NCBI GenBank assembly: GCA_029257805.1
Contig: JARIAR010000054.1
Span: 62,001 to 126,000 of the forward strand
Reading direction: 5' to 3'
DNA length: 64,000 nt
Source: Blautia sp.
GTDB lineage: Bacteria > Bacillota > Clostridia > Lachnospirales > Lachnospiraceae
The translations under genes were made by a program, and so were the position numbers. The notes under the pieces were generated by a model. The model made no database searches and was not told where the DNA came from. It worked only from the letters and a program-made list of their open reading frames with translations. Positions within the stretch are counted from its first letter, which is position 1. Each line of letters begins with the position of its first letter. Shown piece by piece: positions 1-8,873 of this stretch.

Positions 1-352
1 CTACTACGGTAAAAATGCCAAGTCCCACGGAATCCATTACCAGCATAATCTTATCATAGTGCGCACGAAATTCTCCCTGGAGCAGTCCCTTTTTACAATG
101 CAGTACCAAAAACACAATACAGGAAGTGATGGTTGCCACAATGGCATAAATCGCATGTTGAAATACACTGGGAGGAATAATTCCCAACACAATATCCCGG
201 ATCATCCCCCCGCCAACAGAAGTCACTACACCCAGAACACTAATCCCAAATATATCCATTTTTCTTCCCACTCCAACCATTGCTCCTGACGCAGCAAACG
301 CCACTGTTCCTACCATTTCCATAGCAAAAGTAATTACGCTTTGATAGTCCAT
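1..352 (-). CDS. TRIC/UPF0126-type membrane channel protein, N-terminal part (runs off the left edge)
   Basis: The minus strand has an open frame from ATG at 352 to the window edge, about 117 residues. It is hydrophobic with several membrane segments and contains VTSVGGGMIRD followed by an LGIIPPSVF stretch. That matches the glycine-rich GGGxxRD repeat of the YicG/UPF0126 family, which is related to trimeric intracellular cation channels (likely a K+ or other monovalent cation pore in the inner membrane). GGAGAC lies just upstream of the start as a weak ribosome binding site. The gene is divergent from the MATE gene to its right. Only the first half is visible, so the second repeat cannot be checked. 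Confidence 0.75.
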   Translation of the reverse strand, partial: MDYQSVITFAMEMVGTVAFAASGAMVGVGRKMDIFGISVLGVVTSVGGGMIRDIVLGIIPPSVFQHAIYAIVATITSCIVFLVLHCKKGLLQGEFRAHYDKIMLVMDSVGLGIFTVV

Positions 353-497
353 CTCCCAGTCTCCTTAAAGCCTCTTTTTGTTTTTATTATTATAACAAAA
401 AACAATGTATTTGAAAATGTTTTTTCCATTGAATCCCTTAAGTGAATCTGGTATAGTGTATGACGGCAACGGACACTTTTTTAGGGAGGAAATGAAA

Positions 498-1862
498 ATG
501 AAAACAACTGCCGACTTAGGAAGAGACTCTGTTTCTTCTCTTGTTTTGCGCCTGGCCATTCCGGCTATGGTAGCTCAGTTTGTAAATGTCCTGTACAGTA
601 TCATAGACCGTATGTACATTGGGCATATCCCTGTTTCAGGGGCGCATGCCCTGGCAGGTGTAGGAGTTTGCGGCCCTATTGTCACACTCCTAACTTCTTT
701 TGGTACACTTGTAGGTCTGGGCGGATCCATTCTAATGGGAATCCGTATGGGAGAAAAAAATTATAAGAAAGCAAAGCAAATTTTATCCAATTCTTTCTTA
801 CTTTTATGTATATTCTCTTTGCTTCTTACAATTACCTTTCTTCTCTGTAAGGACAAACTTCTCATGTGGTTTGGCGCCAGTTCCCTCACCTTTCCTTATG
901 CCAACACCTACATGACAATTTATACAGCCGGAACTTTTTTTGCACTTATGGCGGCAGGACTAAATTACTTTATCAATTGTCAGGGATTCCCTGTAATCGG
1001 AATGGCAACTGTGTTGATTGGAGCCATTTCTAATATCCTGCTTGATCCTTTATTTATATTCGTATTCCATATGGGCGTATCCGGTGCAGCTATTGCAACT
1101 GTCATTTCCCAGTTTGCATCCTGTACATTTGCTCTCTGGTTTTTATTAAGCAAAAAAATACACGTAAAGATTTCTTTCGGATCTTATGATCTCCGTGTTA
1201 TGGCGCGCATCCTATATCTAGGTTTTTCACCATTCATTATTTTGGCAACAGACAGTGTTATCCTCATTGCCATGAATACCGTTCTTCAAAAATACGGCGG
1301 ACCTTCTCAGGGAGATATGCTCATCACCTGTGCTACGATCGCGCAAAGCTATCTTCTTATGATCACCTCACCCATGATAGGCATCAGCGGAGGCACACAG
1401 GCAATTTTAAGCTACAATTATGGAGCCAAACAAACAGCCCGGGTAAAAAAAGCAGAAAAGAATATTTTAGCCCTTATGCTGGCATTCACAACCATTATGT
1501 TCCTTCTGTCTCAATTTATTCCTCAGTATTTTGTACGACTTTTTACAGCGGAACCTGCATATATGGAATGTTCCGTATGGGCAATCCGCATCTATACCAT
1601 GATGATCATCCCACTGAGCTTCCAATATGTTTTCGTAGATGGTCTGACTGCAATGGAACGTACAAAAACGGCACTTTCCCTTTCTGTTTTCCGAAAAGGA
1701 CTTTACGTTCTTTGTACCTTCCTTCTTCCTGTTTTTTTCTCTGCAAAAGCCGCCTTTTATGCAGAGCCGCTTGCAGATATTGCCAGTTCCATTCTTTCTA
1801 CTATTATTTTTCTTCTTATCATTAACAAACATCTGGAACGACGGGAACAGGTCATTATATAA
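498..1862 (+). CDS. MATE family multidrug/metabolite efflux transporter
   Basis: A 454-residue, strongly hydrophobic protein with about 12 predicted membrane spans. The start region (LVLRLAIPAMVAQFVNVLYS followed by IIDRMYIGH) is the conserved opening of MATE exporters, and ILLDPLFIF plus GGTQAILSYNYGA are typical of the repeated halves. Such proteins export cationic compounds using an Na+ or H+ gradient; the substrate cannot be read here. An in-frame ATG lies at 405, but AGGGAGGA at 483-490 is placed 7 nt before the ATG at 498, so I start there. It converges on a second MATE gene, sharing a terminator. The two proteins are clearly different sequences, not a recent duplication. Confidence 0.9.
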   Translation: MKTTADLGRDSVSSLVLRLAIPAMVAQFVNVLYSIIDRMYIGHIPVSGAHALAGVGVCGPIVTLLTSFGTLVGLGGSILMGIRMGEKNYKKAKQILSNSFLLLCIFSLLLTITFLLCKDKLLMWFGASSLTFPYANTYMTIYTAGTFFALMAAGLNYFINCQGFPVIGMATVLIGAISNILLDPLFIFVFHMGVSGAAIATVISQFASCTFALWFLLSKKIHVKISFGSYDLRVMARILYLGFSPFIILATDSVILIAMNTVLQKYGGPSQGDMLITCATIAQSYLLMITSPMIGISGGTQAILSYNYGAKQTARVKKAEKNILALMLAFTTIMFLLSQFIPQYFVRLFTAEPAYMECSVWAIRIYTMMIIPLSFQYVFVDGLTAMERTKTALSLSVFRKGLYVLCTFLLPVFFSAKAAFYAEPLADIASSILSTIIFLLIINKHLERREQVII

Positions 1863-1869
1863 ATATTGC

Positions 1870-1907
1870 AAAGAGGAGATGCTTCCATTATGAAACATCT
1901 CCTCTTT
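1870..1907. terminator. Bidirectional Rho-independent terminator between the two MATE genes
   Basis: A perfect 12-bp stem pairs 1870-1881 (AAAGAGGAGATG) with 1896-1907, with a 14-nt loop. T or A runs flank both sides, so it can serve both convergent genes. Confidence 0.85.
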
Positions 1908-1914
1908 ATTGCTT

Positions 1915-3279
1915 CTATTCAAGAGTATCTATTTCTCTTCTGTATACATATCGCAAAAACAGGAAGCTGACTGTCCCCGAAAAAATTTCAGAAATCGGAA
2001 AACACCACCATATTGCAGAAAGCCCCCACAATTTTGCCAGGATAAACGCAGCCGGAAGAATAACGATCAGCTGACGCAGTACAGAAACCATTAGACTAAG
2101 CATCCCATGTCCAAGAGCCTGAAAAACCGAAGAACATACAATCCCAAAACCGGCAAGCAGAAAACAAATGCTGATAATACGAAGGGCCGGAACTCCAATT
2201 TCCAACATAGCATCAGAAGCATTAAATATTTTCAAAAGTCCGGAACTAAAAAACTGAAAAATCAGCAAACCAAGAAACATAATACTTTCTGCATACATAA
2301 TGCTGAGACGAATTGTTTTTTTAATCCTTCCGGGCTTTCTTGCTCCATAGTTATATGCCACAATCGGAACCATTCCATTATTTAATCCAAACACAGGCAT
2401 AAAAATAAAACTCTGAAGTTTAAAATATACCCCGAAAACTGCCGTTGCAGTAGAAGTAAAGGCCATAAGAATCTTATTCATTCCAAATGTCATAACAGAT
2501 CCAATAGATGCCATGATAATAGATGGAATTCCAACACTATAGATCTGTCCTACCACAACTCCGGAAAGACGATACTTGATAATGGAAAGATGCAGTTCTT
2601 TGTTCTTCTTTCGATTAAACCAAAATGCCAGAGAAGCAGCCACTATCTGTCCTATAACCGTCGCAATTGCAGCACCTGCCACTTCAAGCCTGGGAAATCC
2701 AAACAAACCAAATATCAAAATCGGGTCAAGAATAATATTGATCACGGCGCCCAGGGACTGCGTGATCATTGTATAGATTGTCTTTCCTGTAGACTGCAGA
2801 AGTCTTTCAAAAACGAACTGAAAGAAAATACCAAATGACATCATTCCTACAATACGCACGTACCCAGATCCATATGCTACAATCTCCGCATTATCTGTCT
2901 GTATTTCAAAAAACAGCTTACCAAAAATACCCGTTAAAACAGCAAATGCCAGAAAGCTAAAAATCGCAAGATATATTCCATTATTTGCTGCTTTATTGGC
3001 ATGTTCCGTATTCTTTTCGCCCAGAGACCTGGATACCAAAGCATTCATACCAACTCCCGTACCGGTTCCCACCGCAATCATAAGGTTTTGTACAGGAAAG
3101 GCCAGAGATACTGCCGTAAGTGCATTTTCATTAATCTGTGCCACGAACATACTATCTACAATATTATACAACGCCTGTACAAGCATAGAAATCATAATTG
3201 GTACAGACATTGTGATCAATAATTTCCCTATTGGCATAATACCCATTTTATTTTCTGCTATCTTTGAATCCTGTTCCAC
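1915..3279 (-). CDS. MATE family multidrug/metabolite efflux transporter (second copy)
   Basis: A 454-residue polytopic membrane protein. It begins after a GTG codon at 3279 with GAGGAGG placed 7 nt upstream. MPIGKLLITMSVPIMISMLVQ, ALYNIVDSMFVAQI, INIILDPILIFG and MVPIVAYNYGAR are MATE family signatures found in both six-helix halves. The likely role is drug or metabolite export in exchange for Na+ or H+. It is convergent with the MATE gene at 498-1862 and is divergent from it in sequence. No adjacent regulator is seen. The substrate is unknown. Confidence 0.9.
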   Translation of the reverse strand: MEQDSKIAENKMGIMPIGKLLITMSVPIMISMLVQALYNIVDSMFVAQINENALTAVSLAFPVQNLMIAVGTGTGVGMNALVSRSLGEKNTEHANKAANNGIYLAIFSFLAFAVLTGIFGKLFFEIQTDNAEIVAYGSGYVRIVGMMSFGIFFQFVFERLLQSTGKTIYTMITQSLGAVINIILDPILIFGLFGFPRLEVAGAAIATVIGQIVAASLAFWFNRKKNKELHLSIIKYRLSGVVVGQIYSVGIPSIIMASIGSVMTFGMNKILMAFTSTATAVFGVYFKLQSFIFMPVFGLNNGMVPIVAYNYGARKPGRIKKTIRLSIMYAESIMFLGLLIFQFFSSGLLKIFNASDAMLEIGVPALRIISICFLLAGFGIVCSSVFQALGHGMLSLMVSVLRQLIVILPAAFILAKLWGLSAIWWCFPISEIFSGTVSFLFLRYVYRREIDTLE

Positions 3280-3351
3280 TTAAATCCTCCTCTTCTCTTT
3301 CGTTCTTTTCATTTTATCATCTTCAAATTTAAAACACAATCTCTATCTTAA

Positions 3352-3391
3352 CATAAAAACCCGGTAACAGTTTTACAAAACTGTACCGGGC
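3352..3391 (-). terminator. Rho-independent terminator for the membrane protein gene at 3401-4348
   Basis: CCCGGT at 3360-3365 pairs with ACCGGG at the right arm, extended by a CAGTTTT/AAAACTG inner stem with a one-base bulge. On the minus strand it is followed by TTTTTAT. Confidence 0.8.
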
Positions 3392-3400
3392 TTTTCCTTA

Positions 3401-4348
3401 TTATTTTAAATTTTTAACAGAAGAAACTCGAGTAGGATCTTCCTGGTAAACCTGTTTTATCATTCCGATCATTCCTAAAAAGGCAAAAACAAGTCCCAGA
3501 ACAAGATTTTCAAAAAATATTTTAAGATATTCTACATCTCCAAATAAAACCATCATTAAACTTGGGATATCTGAAAATGTGGCTCCGTAAAGTTCTCCGT
3601 TTTGAATCATCATTACAATGGAACCTATATCACTGAAAAGATTTCCAAATACAACACCTATAATAGAGGTAAGCACAATGATGAAAATCTTTCCTTTTCC
3701 ATTTTTTCCATGAAAAAGTTCATATCCTTTCCTAGACAGAAAACTGATCAACAATCCCATAACCGATGCCAGGTATCCCATATAAAGCACAACTGCCCAG
3801 GGAATTGCCCCTGCCAGAGCACCTAACAGCGCACCTGCAAACCCTGCTCCATAATTTCCCGTATCTTCGCTTTTAACGCGGTCTGCTTCTGCTTTTACTG
3901 TATTTTCACGAGATGCCATACATCTGTTATGAACATGCATTGCTATATCATCTAGTTTCCAGGAGGAATCACTGTCCAACAGCTGACCACAGAGCGGACA
4001 ATAATGACAATCCAAAAAGCCCCATGCTTTTAATCTTGGAAAAAACCATTCTACAAAATCACGATATCTTTTCATGGTACCAGGGTTATCATAAAATGCA
4101 ATCCGTATTCCATTTTGCATAATGCTTACATCTATAATTTTATATTTTTTATTAAGCTCCTCTTTATCCATCTCTGCGCAAAATCTATTCATTTGTTCTT
4201 CTGTACATTTTGTAGAAATCCCAAGAAACTTATATCCTGCTCCCTCTGACAGAGTAACTGCATATCCCATATACTCTCCATACGCAACCCCTTTATCTAA
4301 TTTAAGTCCGGTTTCTTTAGCCATCTTTTTCAGACCAAAGCCAATCAT
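3401..4348 (-). CDS. Unrecognised membrane protein with an internal Cys/His zinc-binding-like motif
   Basis: A 315-residue protein starting at ATG 4348 with AGGAGG 8 nt upstream. Residues 1-105 look soluble. A cluster CHYCPLCGQLL followed by HVHNRC (about 114-142) looks like a treble-clef or zinc-ribbon metal site. The C-terminal half (about 170-300) holds several membrane spans, with a Gly/Ala-rich stretch GAGFAGALLGALAGAIPWAVV. I do not recognise the family. It stands alone with its own terminator. The layout suggests a membrane protein with a cytoplasmic metal-binding head; no function is claimed. Confidence 0.8.
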   Translation of the reverse strand: MIGFGLKKMAKETGLKLDKGVAYGEYMGYAVTLSEGAGYKFLGISTKCTEEQMNRFCAEMDKEELNKKYKIIDVSIMQNGIRIAFYDNPGTMKRYRDFVEWFFPRLKAWGFLDCHYCPLCGQLLDSDSSWKLDDIAMHVHNRCMASRENTVKAEADRVKSEDTGNYGAGFAGALLGALAGAIPWAVVLYMGYLASVMGLLISFLSRKGYELFHGKNGKGKIFIIVLTSIIGVVFGNLFSDIGSIVMMIQNGELYGATFSDIPSLMMVLFGDVEYLKIFFENLVLGLVFAFLGMIGMIKQVYQEDPTRVSSVKNLK

Positions 4349-4419
4349 ACCTCTTTCCTCCTTATGTACAAATACTACTCTTTTTTATAGAGCAATTGTA
4401 CCATTTCTCTTATATTTTC

Positions 4420-5307
4420 TCAAGAATGATATTCCAAAAAACACTGGACAGCACCTATAAGATTTGCATCATTTTGGAATTTACAACTTACAATTTCTGC
4501 TTGTGGAATAAAATAAGGGCACTCTGCATACAGCACTTTTAAATTTCTTTTTATGTATTCAATAAATACCGGTTGTGCACTGATTCCTCCACCTATCGCA
4601 AATCGTTCCGGATCCAGGATTGTCTGTATATTGAAAATTTGAACGGCAATTTCCCTTGTAAATTCCTGGAGACATTCCAAAGCTTCCGGATCTCCCTGAT
4701 TCACTCTTTCAAAAACTTTCATCCCATCTACATCTTCCGGCTGCAGATTCTTTTTTTCTGCGTACAATGCACAAAGTCTGGGAGTTCCACAGCGATTGCC
4801 CCACACAGCTTCCTTTTCCCCAAAACGCTCTTTTTCCGTATTAATGTAAGAGACTTCTCCTGCTGAAAAATGTTTCCCTCGATGAAGCACATGATTTTTG
4901 ATAAACGCTCCGCCTATCATGGTTCCAAAAATCAGAACAAAGCCATCCTCCACATCTGAGAGGCTCCCTATGGCCGCCTCTGCCATAGCAGCACATTTTG
5001 CATCATTTTCTATATAAATCTTCACAGGACAACGCTGATAAAGGCGATTTCGGAAATAAAAATCATCATTATAGCGCAAGGCTCCTCCCATAACACAATA
5101 TCCGTTTTCGGAATCAATAATGCCCGGCATGGAAACTGCAATGCCTTCTATATCCAAAAAACTATCATAAATTTCACCAATCGTTTCCACCAGTTCCTCT
5201 CTGGTTCCCGGAGTCCTTACCTTCCCTTTCGATAACATTGTACAATTTTCCTTCATAAAGGCATACTTTATAAAAGTTCCCCCAATATCTACAGCCAGTA
5301 TTTTCAT
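4420..5307 (-). CDS. ROK family sugar kinase, candidate anhydrosugar kinase
   Basis: A 295-residue kinase of the ROK (NagC/glucokinase) fold. The N-terminus MKILAVDIGGTFIKYAF carries the phosphate-binding DIGGT motif, and IENDAKCAA carries the expected catalytic Asp. The region after FGTMIGGAFI has NRCGTPRLC instead of the usual CxCGxxGCxE zinc site, so the zinc motif looks lost. In-frame ATGs exist at 5319 and 5307; I chose 5307 because it gives the typical ROK start. The gene lies 31 nt after the glycyl radical enzyme stop, on the same strand, so it is probably in one operon. A sensible role is phosphorylating the sugar that the radical enzyme then attacks (inference). Confidence 0.85.
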   Translation of the reverse strand: MKILAVDIGGTFIKYAFMKENCTMLSKGKVRTPGTREELVETIGEIYDSFLDIEGIAVSMPGIIDSENGYCVMGGALRYNDDFYFRNRLYQRCPVKIYIENDAKCAAMAEAAIGSLSDVEDGFVLIFGTMIGGAFIKNHVLHRGKHFSAGEVSYINTEKERFGEKEAVWGNRCGTPRLCALYAEKKNLQPEDVDGMKVFERVNQGDPEALECLQEFTREIAVQIFNIQTILDPERFAIGGGISAQPVFIEYIKRNLKVLYAECPYFIPQAEIVSCKFQNDANLIGAVQCFLEYHS

Positions 5308-5338
5308 CGTTTTCCCCATTCTCTTCCCAAGTATTTTC

Positions 5339-7753
5339 CTATAATGTCTGTTCGGTTCTCCCAATAATATCATCCTGTGTTTTTTTCGAAAGCACATTAA
5401 AGAATGCACTATATCCAGCAACACGAACAATTAAATCTTTATGATTTTCCGGATGTTTCTGCGCGTCTAAAAGTGTTTCTTTCGAAACAATATTATATTG
5501 CACATGATATCCGTGAAGTCTGTTAAAAAATGCCCGGATCAACATTTCCAGTTTTTGTTTATTTTCTTCTGTGGAAAGCATCTGCGGCGTCATTTTTTGA
5601 TTCAGAAGTACTCCGCCTGTGATTTTTTCCGTAGGAAGCTTGGAAACTGTTTTAAACACGGCTGTTGGACCATTCTTATCTGTATTATGCGCAGGGCTGC
5701 AGCCTTCTGCCAAAGGTTCACACGCATTCCTTCCATCCGGTGTCGCCATAGTGCCCATTCCCTGCCCAACATTGGCACTTATGGAAGAAGTTCCGCCATA
5801 TCGAATTCCCCCAATTGGTCCTCTCTGAAAACGTGTATTTGGATATTTTTTAATTTCATCCAAATAAGAATCATACGCTTCTACTACCAATTGATCTACA
5901 TAGTCATCATCATTTCCATATTTCGGTGCATCATTTATGAGCATTTCCTGAATTTTTTTATTTTTCGGTGATTGAAAATCATCAAGCAATGCATTCCACA
6001 ATTCTTCTCTGGTGATTTTCTTTTCCTCATATACCAGTTTTCGAATAGCTGCAAGGGAATCTGCCATATTCGCTATTCCAACCTGAAGTCCGGAGATAAA
6101 ATCGTAAACAGCTCCCCCTTCTTTAATCGTCTTTCCCCTTCCAATACAATCATCTGTAAGCGCAGAACAAAGAATATCCGGCACATCTCTTTCCGAAGCC
6201 TTATCTATGACATTTTCTACAATCACACTGTAACGAGTCATTTCACGCACCGTCTGATCCCACGCTTCAAGTAACTCTTCATATGACTCCATTTCTGTAA
6301 AATATCCATATCCTTTTGTAAATCTTTTTCCACTTGTAAGATCAACTCCATTATTCATGGCACATAGCAAGACACGTGGAAAATTAATATATGACATTCC
6401 GGTACACCGATATCCCCATTTGCCTGGAACTGCAGTTTCCACACAGCCAATGGCACTGTAATTATATGCATCTTTTTCCTTAACACCCCAATTTATAAAG
6501 GAAGGAATAATCACTTCATCATTATTAAGAGCCGGCATTCCAAATCCAAGCTTCATAACCTCGATGCATTCATCAAAAAATTTCTTATTTATATTGGCAT
6601 GATAGCGAACTGTCAGATTTGGCTGAGTCAGCCTTGTTTGAGCCACAGATTTTAATACAGCAAAACTCAGTTCATTGACAGCATCTTTTTTATCAGGTGT
6701 CTGCCCGCCAATTGTAACATTCTGATACATAGGGGAGCCCGCAGAACTTAATGTGTGGGCCTGAGAGCGCACCTTATTTATCGTCAATGTTTTGATCCAT
6801 AAACATGTCAAAAGTTCCAGTGCATCTTCTTCTGTTATTTTTCCTTCCTGAATATCTTTTATATAATATGGATACATGTACTGATCGAATCTTCCGTAAC
6901 TTAACGAATGTCCATTTGACTCAATCTGTAAAACCAGCTGTATAAACCACACCGCCTGTACTGCCTCACGAAAAGAAGCCGCCGGCTCGTATGGAACTTT
7001 TTCACAAATACGACTTATCTCCAAAAGTTCTGTCTTCCTTGCAGGATTCTGTTCCGCTTCTGATAACTCCTTTGCCAGTTTGCTATAACGCAACGCAAAA
7101 TCATGAACTGCTTCTATTACCATCAGTACGGCTTTATAAAAAATATTTTTATCAATATTCTCCGGTTTCGTAAAATCAAGTGCGGACTGAAGAGCCCTTG
7201 TTTTTTGCTCATATCCTTTCAGTCCTTCTGACAAAACTTTTTCATAATTCACTGCCAAATGGGCATCTCCTGCATTAAGTTTTCCTTCCATACCAAAAAC
7301 ACCCGTCTCCATAAATACCTGGACTTCATCTGGAAGGAGAGCTTCTCCCCTGGCTCTGAGATTATTATTATCCCAAAATGGAGCAATCTCACGAAGCTGT
7401 TTTTTTGTAGTTTCCGTAATATAAAACACATCGCCATCTCTTTTTTCAAAAAGATCAAGTTCATTTAAAATAAATTCCATGGTATATTCCGGAAAAACAG
7501 GTGCATTGCGATTTTTTGTTGCCTGATTTCCTGCCAGAATTGATTTCTCTTCAATATAAATCGTCATTTCTTCCAGGATTTTTTTCAACATACAGGCTCT
7601 CACCATCACACGGGGCTGATTCTTATTTTCTTTGTAGGCCTGCGTTGCCAATACCGCTCTTTCCCCGTCAATATATGGCTTTTCATCTAAAACTTCCTCA
7701 CGGAAACTTTGCATACGATCTGTTAATACCCCAAAATGCGCTTTATTCTCCAT
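5339..7753 (-). CDS. Glycyl radical enzyme of the YbiW/PflD group (candidate anhydrohexitol-6-phosphate lyase)
   Basis: An 804-residue glycyl radical enzyme. The thiyl site is AIGCVETAV with Cys437 and Glu439, and the radical loop is VRVAGYSAF with Gly780 near the C-terminus. LQIESNGHSLSYGR, MATPDGRNACEPLAEG, and the ending YNIVSKETLLDAQKHPE through DDIIGRTE closely follow my recollection of E. coli YbiW and PflD along the whole length. Those enzymes open the ring of 1,5-anhydroglucitol- or 1,5-anhydromannitol-6-phosphate. Pyruvate formate-lyase itself has a Cys-Cys pair that is absent here. The start at 7753 is set by AAGGAG at 7760-7765. Its activase is encoded divergently. The exact substrate needs testing; propanediol or hydroxyproline dehydratase activity seems less likely. 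Confidence 0.93.
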   Translation of the reverse strand: MENKAHFGVLTDRMQSFREEVLDEKPYIDGERAVLATQAYKENKNQPRVMVRACMLKKILEEMTIYIEEKSILAGNQATKNRNAPVFPEYTMEFILNELDLFEKRDGDVFYITETTKKQLREIAPFWDNNNLRARGEALLPDEVQVFMETGVFGMEGKLNAGDAHLAVNYEKVLSEGLKGYEQKTRALQSALDFTKPENIDKNIFYKAVLMVIEAVHDFALRYSKLAKELSEAEQNPARKTELLEISRICEKVPYEPAASFREAVQAVWFIQLVLQIESNGHSLSYGRFDQYMYPYYIKDIQEGKITEEDALELLTCLWIKTLTINKVRSQAHTLSSAGSPMYQNVTIGGQTPDKKDAVNELSFAVLKSVAQTRLTQPNLTVRYHANINKKFFDECIEVMKLGFGMPALNNDEVIIPSFINWGVKEKDAYNYSAIGCVETAVPGKWGYRCTGMSYINFPRVLLCAMNNGVDLTSGKRFTKGYGYFTEMESYEELLEAWDQTVREMTRYSVIVENVIDKASERDVPDILCSALTDDCIGRGKTIKEGGAVYDFISGLQVGIANMADSLAAIRKLVYEEKKITREELWNALLDDFQSPKNKKIQEMLINDAPKYGNDDDYVDQLVVEAYDSYLDEIKKYPNTRFQRGPIGGIRYGGTSSISANVGQGMGTMATPDGRNACEPLAEGCSPAHNTDKNGPTAVFKTVSKLPTEKITGGVLLNQKMTPQMLSTEENKQKLEMLIRAFFNRLHGYHVQYNIVSKETLLDAQKHPENHKDLIVRVAGYSAFFNVLSKKTQDDIIGRTEQTL

Positions 7754-7768
7754 AATTTTCTCCTTATA

Positions 7769-7872
7769 TTTCATTCGTAATATCATCCGTTTTATTTGTA
7801 ATTAAAATCTATCATTTTTTATAAAACATGTCAATATATTTTATTAGAAATCAATTATACTTTCATTTGTAA
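7769..7872. promoter_or_regulatory. Divergent control region with three copies of a TYATTYGTAA motif, candidate DeoR operators
   Basis: Three direct 10-bp repeats lie between the radical enzyme and activase genes: TCATTCGTAA at 7771-7780, TTATTTGTAA at 7792-7801 and TCATTTGTAA at 7863-7872. The first two start 21 bp apart, two helical turns; the third is 71 bp further. The middle copy covers the predicted start point of the minus-strand promoter and the last lies upstream of the activase. They are the obvious binding sites for the DeoR regulator encoded two genes away (inference). Confidence 0.55.
7806..7834 (-). promoter_or_regulatory. Sigma-A type promoter of the glycyl radical enzyme-kinase operon
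   Basis: On the minus strand TTGACA (7829-7834) and TAGATT (7806-7811) are separated by exactly 17 bp. Transcription would start near 7799, about 46 nt before the ATG at 7753. Confidence 0.75.
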
Positions 7873-7942
7873 GTATATGTTTAATTTTTTCTTTTTTTAT
7901 GTTATAATAATACCATTCCATATAGAAAGGCATTCCATAACT

Positions 7943-8857
7943 ATGAAAAAAGCAGATCGCACAAAAAGTGGTATAATATTTAATATACAAAAATTCAGTG
8001 TTAATGATGGACCAGGTATACGTACTGTTGTATTTTTCAAGGGTTGTCCCCTTCGTTGCCGCTGGTGTTCCAATCCCGAAAGCCAGCTTTCTGTTCCACA
8101 GATATTATGGAACGAAAAGCAATGTACACATTGTCTCCACTGTACAGAAACATGTCCCGAACATGCCGTCTTACTCCAGCAGGGTCGCATCCATATAAAT
8201 GCAGGTATTTGCAGCAACTGTTTGCAATGTGTAAACGAATGTCCCGGAAAAGCACTAAAATCCGAAGGCGAAAATAAAACTGTTGAGGAAATTTTAAATA
8301 CCGTTCTTCAGGATCAGGTTTTTTACGAAGAAAGCGGCGGCGGAATCACACTTTCCGGCGGAGAATTTTTATCCCAGCCATCCTTTGCAGAGGAACTGCT
8401 TCTTGCTTCAAAAGAAGAAGGACTTCATACATGCTGTGAAACAACGGGCTATGCACAACCAGAAATATTTCAACGCATCATCCGGCATGTAGACTATATT
8501 TTATTCGATATGAAACACTGGGACGAAAAAAAACATATAGAAGGAACAGGCGGCTCCAATAAACTTCCACTTTCCAATATGGCCTATGCCATTCAAACCA
8601 AAAAAACCGTACTGCCAAGAATTCCTGTTATTCCCGGATTTAACGATTCTCCTAAAGACGCTACCCAGTTTTCAAAGAAACTTCTCGAACTTGGAATTAA
8701 AAAATGCCAGCTTCTTCCTTTTCATCAGTTTGGTGAAAACAAATATGATTTATTAAACAAGGAATATGATTATAGAAATATTCTTTCCTTGCATCGAGAG
8801 GATTTAGAAGATTATTTGAAAATTTTTCACGCAAACAATATTGAGGCTTTTTTTTAA
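7943..8857 (+). CDS. Glycyl radical enzyme activating enzyme (radical SAM, PflA-like)
   Basis: A 304-residue radical SAM activase that makes the glycyl radical on the divergent enzyme using SAM and a [4Fe-4S] cluster. The N-terminus has FSVNDGPGIRTVVFFKGC and the diagnostic CX3CX2C (Cys35, 39, 42). It is followed by an inserted double ferredoxin-like domain with two CxxCxxCxxxCP sets (Cys61-71 and Cys90-100), typical of activases for dehydratase-type glycyl radical enzymes rather than PFL. GGGITLSGGEF is the SAM-binding GGE motif. An upstream in-frame ATG at 7877 lies in an AT-rich hydrophobic run; I prefer 7943, which has AGAAAGG upstream. A TATAAT at 7913-7918 may be its -10 box. The DeoR gene follows after 16 nt. 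Confidence 0.93.
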   Translation: MKKADRTKSGIIFNIQKFSVNDGPGIRTVVFFKGCPLRCRWCSNPESQLSVPQILWNEKQCTHCLHCTETCPEHAVLLQQGRIHINAGICSNCLQCVNECPGKALKSEGENKTVEEILNTVLQDQVFYEESGGGITLSGGEFLSQPSFAEELLLASKEEGLHTCCETTGYAQPEIFQRIIRHVDYILFDMKHWDEKKHIEGTGGSNKLPLSNMAYAIQTKKTVLPRIPVIPGFNDSPKDATQFSKKLLELGIKKCQLLPFHQFGENKYDLLNKEYDYRNILSLHREDLEDYLKIFHANNIEAFF

Positions 8858-8873
8858 CCAGAAAGGATTTCAT

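Noticed and set aside
5339-7753. Glycyl radical enzyme as pyruvate formate-lyase
   Set aside because: The active site has a single Cys followed by Val-Glu (GCVE) rather than the adjacent Cys pair, and the activase has the extra ferredoxin domain not found in PflA.
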